From positions 62,001 to 126,000 of the forward strand of contig NZ_SOFP01000009.1 in the NCBI RefSeq assembly GCF_004402785.1: 64,000 bases of DNA, in the 5' to 3' direction. Positions 25,251-32,378 of the stretch are shown here, piece by piece. A program made the position numbers and the translations under genes. The stretch's first letter is position 1; each line of letters opens with the position of its first letter. A model generated the notes under the pieces. The model saw only the letters and a program-made list of their open reading frames with translations. It did not search any database and had not been told where the DNA came from. Source of the stretch: Cryobacterium algoritolerans. Lineage in GTDB: Bacteria; Actinomycetota; Actinomycetes; Actinomycetales; Microbacteriaceae.

Positions 25251-26186
25251 TCAGCTCCCCACGACGATGATCGCAACGACGAGTACCTGCAGGAGCGCCG
25301 CAGGCAACACGATGATCCAGGCCACCTCGGCGAACCGGTCTGGGCGGATCGTCGGCACCCGGTGACGGATCGCGACGAACGTAGCCAGCACGAGCGCAGT
25401 CTTGCCGAGCGTCCAGAGCCAGTCGGGCAGCAGCGGACCGCCTCCGCCGCCGAGGAAGAGCGGCACGGCGAACGCGGCACCCGCGGTGAGCACCGCGTAG
25501 CGGCCGGTGAGGATGAGCAGTCGGTCGACGCCCGAGACATCGGTGAGGAAACCGCCGGCAATGTCCCGCCCGACCGCGGTGGCGTATGGTCCCCAACTCG
25601 AGAAGGCGATGACGCTGCCGCAGAAGATGACGAAGGCGACCGGCATCCAGATCACGAACCACAGGTTCTGCTGGGCCGCGACCACGTCTCCGACCCGGAG
25701 GCTACGCGCGGCGACCGCCGGCGTGATCAGCGCGAACATCAGCGGCAGTTCATACGAGACGGCGAGCGAGAGGAAACGGTAGCCCCCCACGAGCGCGTGC
25801 GCGCTGTTCGCCCCCCAGCCGATGAGCCAGAACAGCGCCCAGATCATGACGTCCATCGTGTTGAACCAGACGACGCCCACGTCGAGGTCGGCGAGGGTCC
25901 ACGGCCCGAGCGGAATGACCAGGATCTTCAGAATAGCGACGACCACGAGGCCGCCGGCACCGATCCGCCACAGCAGCACATCGGCCGCGACGGTGACCTG
26001 TCGTCGCTGTCTCAGCAGCCGGGCCACCTGGGCGAGCGGGGCACTCGCTCCGGAGCGGAACGGGCGCCCGACCGAGCGGGCCACGAGAGCCCCGTTCAGC
26101 CCGGCGCCCGCGAGCGCGAACAGCAGGAGGGCCAGCGGCGCCAGAACTGCCCATGCCGGGCTGACCTGCACGATGGGCTCAGTCAT
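25251..26186 (-). CDS. nuoH: NuoH-like subunit lacking the quinone-chamber acidic motif
   Basis: Start ATG 26186 overlaps the preceding stop by eight bases; 311 residues, 8 spans. The family segment VSYELPLMFALITPAV is intact, and WTLGKTALVLATFVAIRHRVP matches the conserved Lys/Arg helix. The cytoplasmic loop that in NuoH reads like PFDLPEAExELVAGFxxEYSG is replaced by AFSSWGPYATAVGRDIAGGF and LTDVSGVDR. The Glu residues lining the quinone-reactive chamber are therefore missing, which fits the absence of NuoB, NuoD and NuoI from the operon. Confidence 0.83.
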   Translation of the reverse strand: MTEPIVQVSPAWAVLAPLALLLFALAGAGLNGALVARSVGRPFRSGASAPLAQVARLLRQRRQVTVAADVLLWRIGAGGLVVVAILKILVIPLGPWTLADLDVGVVWFNTMDVMIWALFWLIGWGANSAHALVGGYRFLSLAVSYELPLMFALITPAVAARSLRVGDVVAAQQNLWFVIWMPVAFVIFCGSVIAFSSWGPYATAVGRDIAGGFLTDVSGVDRLLILTGRYAVLTAGAAFAVPLFLGGGGGPLLPDWLWTLGKTALVLATFVAIRHRVPTIRPDRFAEVAWIIVLPAALLQVLVVAIIVVGS

Positions 26187-27369
26187 GAGTGCGTTCGTGC
26201 GTTTGGGCGAGTGCGGCGGTGTCGAGACCGAGGCCGGCAATGAGCAGGCGAGCCGTTCCGAGATCCGTTCCACGGAGCAGTTCCGGCAGGGCTTCGAGCG
26301 CGTCCTGCGCCTCCCGTACCGGGTCGGAGTCGCCCGCTGCGGGCGATTGCCTCCCAGAGGACGTTCCGGCCAGGACCGCAGCCTCCCGCAGCCAGCCGAT
26401 CAGGCGATGACGGATGTCGACGGCCGCTTGGTCATCCGGAGTCGCGGTACCCGTGTTCGTGCCTGCGCCCAGGCCGATCTCTCCGAGCGAGATCCCCTTG
26501 AGCGACCACCGCAGCAGCACGGAGCGCTCGGCGCGTCGGCGCAGCCGATCGAGTGCCGCGGCGTGATCGGTGCTGTCCGCTCCCCGACGTGCGTCATCGC
26601 GCAACCGGCGTGCGTTCTGCGCGGCGGTCTGCCATCCGGCGAGCGCGAGCAGGTTCGAGGCGTCATCGCAGAGTCGGATGATGCGCCTACGTCCACGCGT
26701 GACATCCGTCACCGCTTTCTCCGACACCTCCTTCGGTGCCGACGCCGCCTCGAGCAATCGGGCCCCAGCGCTCACGATCACGTCGCCCTGCAGCACGCAA
26801 TCCACCACGAGGCCGGCCGGCCAGTGGGGCAGGACCGGGCCGAGCGAAACGTTCAGAACGTCCATCTCGAGTCCGTCGCGGTCGTCGCCTCCGCCGGCGA
26901 GTGGGATGCCGCCGGGAGTCGGCATGTCCATGCCGCCGTGGTCCATGTCCCCGTGGTCCATGTCCTCGTGCGACATGCTTTCGTGCTCGCCGGTGTTAGG
27001 TCTCGGATCCTCGGCAGCAACGGGCCGAGACCTCGCCCGTGCGTCCTCGCGCTGCCAGGAATCATCGACGAGATGCGCCACAGCGGCATCGAGCAGTGCC
27101 GACAGCGCGACCGGGGTGGTCACGCTCACACGGGTTCGTGGTCCGGGCAGCTGATTCCACAGGAGATCGGATGCCGCTCCGAGTACTTCGCCCGGCAACC
27201 CGCACACGGCGAGCAGGTCGGCGTCGGCCGGCGAGAGCGCGACTCTCCAGCCACGCCGGTCCAGCTCGGCCTCGAGCAGCATCCGCGATTCGTCCCAGCC
27301 CGGCACTCCCACGATGAGAACATGCACGCTCTTGGAGGCCCACCGGGCGAGCATTGAGGTCACACCCAT
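26179..27369 (-). CDS. Degenerate NuoB/NuoD-like fusion with Met/His-rich linker
   Basis: 396 residues from ATG 27369, which overlaps the nuoA stop by 10 bp. Residues 14-90 look like a stripped NuoB: VHVLIVGVPGWDESRMLL, then ADADLLAVCGLPGEVLGAAS and LWNQLPGPRTRVSVTTP resemble NuoB's ADVMIVAGT...MPEPKWVIS, but the four cluster-N2 cysteines are absent. Residues 128-149 are Met/His-rich (SMSHEDMDHGDMDHGGMDMP). Residues 165-205 (LEMDVLNVSLGPVLPHWPAG, then LVVDCVLQGDVIVSAG) resemble the N-terminal sheet of NuoD/49-kDa without its quinone-binding His/Tyr regions. The rest is helical. It is the only soluble-looking gene in the operon and sits where the redox subunits would be. The homology is judged by eye and moderate. 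Confidence 0.65.
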   Translation of the reverse strand: MGVTSMLARWASKSVHVLIVGVPGWDESRMLLEAELDRRGWRVALSPADADLLAVCGLPGEVLGAASDLLWNQLPGPRTRVSVTTPVALSALLDAAVAHLVDDSWQREDARARSRPVAAEDPRPNTGEHESMSHEDMDHGDMDHGGMDMPTPGGIPLAGGGDDRDGLEMDVLNVSLGPVLPHWPAGLVVDCVLQGDVIVSAGARLLEAASAPKEVSEKAVTDVTRGRRRIIRLCDDASNLLALAGWQTAAQNARRLRDDARRGADSTDHAAALDRLRRRAERSVLLRWSLKGISLGEIGLGAGTNTGTATPDDQAAVDIRHRLIGWLREAAVLAGTSSGRQSPAAGDSDPVREAQDALEALPELLRGTDLGTARLLIAGLGLDTAALAQTHERTHD

Positions 27370-27710
27370 CTCAGCGATCCTTCTCGCCAGGCCCAGACGA
27401 CGCCCACCATGAGCAGCCCGAGGAAGACGAACATCTCGACGATCGCGTTGGGACCCTCGCTCGCCACGACGACCGCCCAGGGGTACATGAACAACATCTC
27501 GACGTCGAAGGCGAGGAAGATGATGGTGAGCGGATACCAGCGGGCGTGGAACCGGGAGAGCGCGTGCTCCTGCGGCATCCACCCGGACAGATAGGGTGTG
27601 GTCGTAAGCGGCTCCGGGGACACCGACGTTGCCCGCGCGACGAGGTAGAGCAGGCCGATTCCGGCCAGCGCCATGCCGAGGATGACTGCGACGCTGACGT
27701 ATGCCGACAT
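27360..27710 (-). CDS. nuoA: NuoA-like subunit lacking the signature cysteine
   Basis: 116 residues, three spans. The conserved acidic turn FDVEMLFMYPWAV (family FDxExxFLxPW) is present. The TM1-2 loop, normally YECGxxP, is YLSGWMP here, so the Cys that marks the quinone-site loop is Ser42. ATG 27710 has a strong AGGAGGTCGA site. It is the first gene of the eight-gene operon (27710 down to 19526). Confidence 0.85.
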   Translation of the reverse strand: MSAYVSVAVILGMALAGIGLLYLVARATSVSPEPLTTTPYLSGWMPQEHALSRFHARWYPLTIIFLAFDVEMLFMYPWAVVVASEGPNAIVEMFVFLGLLMVGVVWAWREGSLRWV

Positions 27711-27737
27711 TCGACCTCCTCGTTACCGCGCTCGTTC

Positions 27738-27767
27738 AGGGCACATTATCAGTTGTCTTGGTACCAA
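27738..27767 (-). promoter_or_regulatory. Possible promoter/operator of the nuo-like operon
   Basis: Upstream of nuoA, on the minus strand, TGATAATG resembles an extended -10. Next to it is the perfect 10-bp palindrome TTGGTACCAA (27758-27767), where a -35-proximal operator would lie. No good -35 hexamer is visible, suggesting activator dependence. The remaining 27768-27990 shows no gene. Confidence 0.35.
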
Positions 27768-27990
27768 CGGGGGCATATTCATCATCGCAACCGTCGGCTC
27801 GTCCAGGCAGAAGGCGTTGACCCCCTGGAGGAGGCGCCGCAGCGTAGGCTCCGGGAACCGCGCAAACCCAGCGGAGTCGTCTGCGAGCTCGCAGAGGCAT
27901 TTCGGTTGCCCGACATGAATGAATCTGGCCTGGGAATTGCCCCATGAGCACCCCCTGGGAATCGGGTTTCAGCGGTCAGCTGCTCCGGAT

Positions 27991-28137
27991 TGTCGCCAAT
28001 CCCGCTCCCGCTACCAGAACGTACGACGAAGGCCCGGCATCCAGAGGATGCCGGGCCTTTCTCGTTGTCAGTTGCGACTGCGGGTCACGATCGAGTCGAC
28101 TAACGCCGAGACCAGCAGAACAACGGATCCGGTGCCC
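27991..28137. repeat. Right flanking direct repeat of the nuo-like island
   Basis: Contains a decayed tRNA-Met 3' end (TGTCGC, CAAT, then the exact block from 28000), the same terminator palindrome (28029-28059) and the end of the intact UbiB gene. It aligns with 19281-19435. Here the tRNA part has lost bases inside the T arm, so this copy is not a functional tRNA. Confidence 0.75.
28029..28059. terminator. Terminator after the UbiB-family gene
   Basis: AAGGCCCGGCATCC pairs perfectly with GGATGCCGGGCCTT around an AGA loop, nine bases past the stop of the leftward gene; AA/TT tracts lie at both edges, so it can act in both directions. Confidence 0.7.
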
Positions 28138-29888
28138 AGGCTGAACCCGGCCGTCACCGTGCTGATGACCCCCGGATCCGCCGGCGCCGGCGTGGTCAGG
28201 TAGACGAGCGACATCACCCCGGCCGTGGCGCCGACCACTGCGAGGAGGCTCTGCCTGACCAGGCCCGTGAGAAGGCGCCGGTCGGACGTGTCCGCAAGCA
28301 GCCGTACGTTGACGTTCAACTTGCCGGTCTCAAGAGCGAGCCCGATCTGGTCGACTCGCCGGGGAAGGCGCCGCACGCTCGGGAGCAGGGCCAACAGCTC
28401 GGTGGTCAGGAGTTCGCGCACGTTGGCGGGTGCCATCTGGTCCCGGATCTGCGCGCCGGCCAGCTTCCGGGATTCCTCGAGCAGGTCGAACTCGGGCATC
28501 GTGCTCCGCAGGGTGCCCTCGAGCACGGCGAACGCCCGCGCCGCCGCCACGAACTCGGCGGGGATCCCCACCCCGTAGCGCGTGAGGATGGCGACCAGGA
28601 CATCCACGGTGAGCACGCTGACGCGCGCGCCCGGCCCCAGCTCGAAGGTCATGAACGCGCTCAGCTCCCGGCGGAAGGCCTTCTCGTCCACCCCCTCACG
28701 CAGGGGCGCCAGGGCCAGCAGACCATCGGCGATGAGCTGCGTGTCCGACTGGAGGTAGGCGATCAGCAGTTCCTGGATCGTCTCCCGCAGCTGCAGGTCG
28801 AGCCGGCCCACCGAACCGAAATCGACCAGGGCGGGGGTACCGTCCGCCAGCAGCATGATATTGCCCGGGTGCAGGTCCGCGTGGAAGACGCCGTCGAATA
28901 CGATCTGGCGCACGAAGGCGCTCAGCACGATGCGCATGGCCTCGCCGAGATCGACCCGGGGCGCACCCGGCATGGTGTTCAGCGCACTGAACGTCTCGCC
29001 TTCGAGATACCCCATGACCAGCACCCGGTCAGTGGACAGGGCCTCGAACAGTGCGGGAAAGCGCAGTTCGCCGGGACGCGGCCCCCTGGACTGCAGCGCG
29101 CGCATGGCCTGGAGGTTACGCGCCTCCAGCCGGAAATCGAGCTGACGCACGAGGTCGGCCGCGTAGTCCTCGGCAACGGCCCTGACGCCGAGGACCCGCG
29201 CCTGCGGGGACGTGAGGCTGAGCACGTTCGTCACCCGCAGGGCGATGGCGACGTCGCGCCGCAACTCAGGGACGATGCCGGGGCGCTGCACCTTGACAGC
29301 CACGACGGTGCCGTTCGTCAGGGTCGCCCGGTGCACCTGGCCGATGGATGCCGCGGCGATCGGCTCGGGGTCGAAGGCGGAGAAGATGCCGGCGAGGGGT
29401 CCGCCGAACTCGACCTCGAGCATCCTCTCGACGGCGTCCCACGGGGCCGGTTTCACGCTGTGCTGCAGCCGGGACAGGGCTGTGACGAATTCGGCGGGGA
29501 GGAAGTCCGACCGGGTTGAGAGCAGCTGTCCCATCTTGACGAAGGCTCCGCCGGCTTCCTCCAACGCCCGCCGCAGACCCTCGGCCTGCACCGCGCGAAC
29601 GGATGCCCCACTCGGGTTCGTCGAGAAATCGAGCCTGCGGATCGGCAGCAGCCCGTTCTTCCGGGCGATTCGCACGAGCTCGGCGAAGCGCCAGCCGCGT
29701 TGCAGGAGGGGCCGCGGGGGAGCCGGGCGGCTCCGCTCCGCGGCCAGCGTCAGTTTCGGAACAGTGATTCCCCGTGCGCCGTCCACCGTGTCAACTCTCG
29801 TGTCGTCCATCGTGATCCGCGTGCCCGCGGTCCACCCATCCGTCGCCGTGCGTACCCGGCCGGGAGGCACGAGACCGAACACCAGCAT
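28068..29888 (-). CDS. UbiB/ABC1/AarF-family atypical kinase
   Basis: Up to 606 residues. Family motifs are present: the KxGQ motif in AFVKMGQLLSTRSDFLP, the Ala-rich loop AAASIGQVHRA, the VAIK-like VAVKVQRPG, the catalytic DGVFHADLHPGN and the metal-binding LVDFGSVG. Two hydrophobic helices close the C-terminus. These proteins bind ATP and support isoprenoid quinone biosynthesis or lipid handling at the membrane. The start is unclear: ATG 29888 is the longest and ATG 29810 removes 26 unconserved residues; neither has a clear ribosome site. A diverged copy of its last 22 codons lies at 19364-19435. Confidence 0.82.
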   Translation of the reverse strand: MLVFGLVPPGRVRTATDGWTAGTRITMDDTRVDTVDGARGITVPKLTLAAERSRPAPPRPLLQRGWRFAELVRIARKNGLLPIRRLDFSTNPSGASVRAVQAEGLRRALEEAGGAFVKMGQLLSTRSDFLPAEFVTALSRLQHSVKPAPWDAVERMLEVEFGGPLAGIFSAFDPEPIAAASIGQVHRATLTNGTVVAVKVQRPGIVPELRRDVAIALRVTNVLSLTSPQARVLGVRAVAEDYAADLVRQLDFRLEARNLQAMRALQSRGPRPGELRFPALFEALSTDRVLVMGYLEGETFSALNTMPGAPRVDLGEAMRIVLSAFVRQIVFDGVFHADLHPGNIMLLADGTPALVDFGSVGRLDLQLRETIQELLIAYLQSDTQLIADGLLALAPLREGVDEKAFRRELSAFMTFELGPGARVSVLTVDVLVAILTRYGVGIPAEFVAAARAFAVLEGTLRSTMPEFDLLEESRKLAGAQIRDQMAPANVRELLTTELLALLPSVRRLPRRVDQIGLALETGKLNVNVRLLADTSDRRLLTGLVRQSLLAVVGATAGVMSLVYLTTPAPADPGVISTVTAGFSLGTGSVVLLVSALVDSIVTRSRN

Positions 29889-29990
29889 GCCCGCTCAGGA
29901 TGGGAGGCGGATGCGAGCGTGCCGGGGCTGCGGAAGCCTTTCCCCTGCGGGAATGCCGGATAGGGTTTCCGGCCACTGCTCGTCGGCGAC

Positions 29991-30400
29991 CTACGGGCGG
30001 GCGCGGAACACCGCCGTGGCGACGACCAGGTCCTCCCAGGACATGCCGGAGCTCGTGAACGCGCGCGGCCGGCCCAGGTCGACCGCCGTCTCCCCGGTCA
30101 CGATGGAGCGGAGCGGCACGAGCGAGCCTGCGTCGATGACACCCTCCACGATCGGGATGAGCACGTCTCCTCGTTCCCTGAGGGCGACCGACGGGTCCTC
30201 GACGACTATCTGCGCGCGGGCGAGGAGGACCGAGGGCAGCTCTCGGGCGTCGGGTTCGTGCGATCCGACGGCGAGCGTGCAGGAGTCGACCGGCACCAGG
30301 GCGCCGTCGAAGAGCGGAGTGCGCGCGGTCGTCGCGCAGACGATCAGCTGGGCATCGCGCACGTCAGCGGCCGTCCCGACGTGCGCTGCCTGCCCGGACT
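29991..30400 (-). pseudogene. Ornithine cyclodeaminase/mu-crystallin family, C-terminal remnant
   Basis: Only the C-terminal 120-130 residues survive: AADVRDAQLIVCATTARTPL, then GSHEPDARELPSVLL and SGMSWEDLVVATAVF are the NAD-binding and closing motifs of the ornithine cyclodeaminase family. The N-terminal half, including substrate-binding residues, is missing, and homology ends near 30400 where insertion-sequence-like DNA begins. No start with a ribosome site is visible. Probably truncated by a transposon event. Confidence 0.7.
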
Positions 30401-30435
30401 GCCTTATCCTGAATCCACCGATCGGGATTGGGATC

Positions 30436-30579
30436 TAACGGCTGGCTGACAAATGGTTGAGCGTCCCCACGGACAAGGGCGCGAACGCCGGCCTGAAGGT
30501 CGCCTCGCTGGTCGCCGGGATGCTCGCCGGCGCGGACGCCATCGATGATATGGCCGTGTTGCGCCACGGAGATTTCTGA
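30436..30579 (+). pseudogene. Transposase fragment (IS1380-like)
   Basis: The open stretch encodes about 46 residues including ADKWLSVPTDKGANAGLKVA, then SLVAGMLAGADAIDDMAVLR and a premature TGA at 30577. This is the N-terminal pattern of IS1380-family transposases (KxNxGxKxxxLVAGMxAGADSIDDxxxLR). An in-frame TAA lies immediately upstream and the catalytic DDE region is absent. It abuts the truncated cyclodeaminase and explains its loss. CCGGACTGCC words occur on both sides and may be relics of the ends. Confidence 0.7.
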
Positions 30580-30668
30580 GCCGGCCACTGCCCGGACTGC
30601 CCGGATGGGATTAAGCTGCCGGTGTCCGAGGAGGTTCCTCGGCAGTAATGCAAAGTGAGGTCGCAATC

Positions 30669-30830
30669 ATGAACCTGTTACTGGTCATCGTCGCAATCGT
30701 GGCCGTCGTGCTTCTCCTCACCGGCGGTTTCGTGCAATCCCTTCAATTCCTGCTCTGGGTCGGCGTCGTGCTTCTCGTCATCGCCGTGATCATGTTCCTG
30801 GTCCGGTCGATTTCGGGCCGCCGCACCTGA
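30669..30830 (+). CDS. Small hydrophobic two-span membrane protein
   Basis: 53 residues from ATG 30669 with GAGGT about nine bases upstream. Two hydrophobic helices (NLLLVIVAIVAVVLLLTGG and LLWVGVVLLVIAVIMFLVRS) are joined by a short turn, with a basic C-terminus. Short proteins of this type are common and often stress-related in actinobacteria; no role is assigned. The 5' region carries a perfect hairpin, CCGAGGA-GGT-TCCTCGG (30626-30642), that could control its mRNA. Confidence 0.6.
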   Translation: MNLLLVIVAIVAVVLLLTGGFVQSLQFLLWVGVVLLVIAVIMFLVRSISGRRT

Positions 30831-31034
30831 CGACGACCCCGGGTCGGCACCAACGAGGTCCGCACCCGCGAGAGGTCCGCCCGGCCGCGGGTGGCCCTGT
30901 CGCTGTGCGGAGCGCTAACCGGCAGGTCCGACCGGCAACCTGATTCGCACGGGATGATTGTGAACGCACCATCGGGGAAACCTACACTGAGCCAACCGAG
31001 CTGATTGCTCGCGGATCAGGGGAGATAAGACCGA

Positions 31035-31931
31035 ATGGCTGAAACCACCCGTGTTGTCGTCGTCGGCGACGCACTCATCGACGAACTTCGCGACGCAGAC
31101 TCCCTGCTCGAATTCCCCGGCGGCGCGGCCCTGAACGTGGCGGTCGGCCTCGCCGTGCTCGGCGTTCCGACGACCCTGATCGCCATGGTCGGCGACGACT
31201 CCGACGGTGCGGTGCTCCGTGACTTCCTCGCCGCGCACGACGTCACCCTGGTCGCCACCCCTGGCCCGCACGGTAGTTCCCGCGCCACCTCGGACCGCAC
31301 GGACGGCGAGCCGCGGTATGCGTTCAACGAGGCCGCGAGGAAGCGCCGGATCGAGTTCGGCGCCGCGGAACGCGCCGCCCTCGACGCCGCACGGCTGGTT
31401 GTCGTCAGCTGCTTCCCGTTCGACGACACGGCCCAGACGGATGCCCTCCTCGCCGCGGTCACGGGCCCGGAGGGGCGCCTGGTGATCGACCCGAACCCGC
31501 GAGCCGGCATGCTCGCCGACCGCGATGCGTTCGTGCGCAACTTCGAGCGCGCCGCCGCCCGCAGCCTGCTGACCAAGGTCGGCGACGAAGACGCCGAGCT
31601 GCTCTACGGCAGCACCCTGGCCGAGCTGCGGGCACGGCTCGTAGCCGCCGGAACCCACCACGTGCTGGCGACCGCCGGCCGCGACGGGGCGACGATAGAA
31701 ACCGATGACGGCCTGCTCGTGAACGAACCGATCAGAGCGTTGCCCGGTGCCGTGGTCGACACGATGGGCGCGGGTGACGCGACCCTGGCCTCCAGCGTTC
31801 AGTCGTTCCTGACCAGGGGCGTGCCCACGGATGCCGCGGGCTGGCGGCGCCTGCTGGCCGACGCCATGCGCATCGCGGCCGCCACCTGCCGCGAGGAGGG
31901 TGCCCTGCTGCGGGTGCCGCCGGTCGTCTGA
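31035..31931 (+). CDS. PfkB-family carbohydrate kinase (fructokinase-like)
   Basis: A 298-residue ribokinase-fold enzyme. The N-terminal substrate motif GGAALNVAVGLAVLG and the C-terminal signature VDTMGAGDATLASS, with the catalytic Asp, are intact; GDALIDELRD opens the protein. It would phosphorylate a sugar or nucleoside with ATP in the cytoplasm; fructose is the commonest substrate for this subgroup but is not proved. Transcribed alone. Confidence 0.82.
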   Translation: MAETTRVVVVGDALIDELRDADSLLEFPGGAALNVAVGLAVLGVPTTLIAMVGDDSDGAVLRDFLAAHDVTLVATPGPHGSSRATSDRTDGEPRYAFNEAARKRRIEFGAAERAALDAARLVVVSCFPFDDTAQTDALLAAVTGPEGRLVIDPNPRAGMLADRDAFVRNFERAAARSLLTKVGDEDAELLYGSTLAELRARLVAAGTHHVLATAGRDGATIETDDGLLVNEPIRALPGAVVDTMGAGDATLASSVQSFLTRGVPTDAAGWRRLLADAMRIAAATCREEGALLRVPPVV

Positions 31932-32378
31932 CGCCGGGTCGCTCGTCTGGAGTGCCGGATTTCCGGAGCTGGAGCTGGAGCCGGAGCCGGAGCCGGTGGC
32001 GTGGCTGGCCAGCCGAGTAGGTCCGAACATTTGGTTCTCGGATCGAAGCGGTTCCATTTTCTTCATAGTGGAACGCCCCGGAGCGGGCTCAACAATTCTG
32101 AACGGACGCTTTTTGTATTCCACAGGTTCGGTTCACGAGGAATTTTCGAAGGCCGGGTAGGGATGCGATTTCCGGTACGGTCGCGGCACGGGCATCGGAT
32201 ACGTGTCCATCTCGAGGGCCAAGCGGGATCTCGATCGTCAGCTCGACGCCATGGCCCCAGGACTCACGGCCTTGCTCAGACGCAATTGCTCCTCGAATCG
32301 TCTCTTGGCGAGATCGTTGGGCTGTAGAGAGGCATGGTCGCCGGTGCGCGAGAGAATTGATGAGCTTGGTGAAAGGCT
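31932..32378. other. 447-bp stretch without a supported gene
   Basis: Contains a GAGC(T/C)G hexamer repeated five times (31966-31995) and lower-GC DNA around 32020-32160. One + strand frame reads sensibly for about 45 residues (VGPNIWFSDRSGSIFFIVER and GRFLYSTGSVHEEF) to a stop at 32158-32160, which may be a relic of a lost gene. I recognise no family and see no ribosome site. Confidence 0.35.

Noticed and set aside
26179-27369. Considered the fusion gene a misassembled NuoB-C-D with frameshifts
   Set aside because: The frame is continuous, both ends overlap neighbours by a few bases as in intact operons, and no other frame carries the missing Fe-S or quinone motifs.
30364-30666. 100-residue minus-strand frame opposite the transposase stub
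   Set aside because: The plus strand has recognisable transposase sequence; the minus frame has no family or ribosome site.
30915-32123. 402-residue minus-strand frame
   Set aside because: Antisense to the PfkB kinase, with low-complexity shadow composition.
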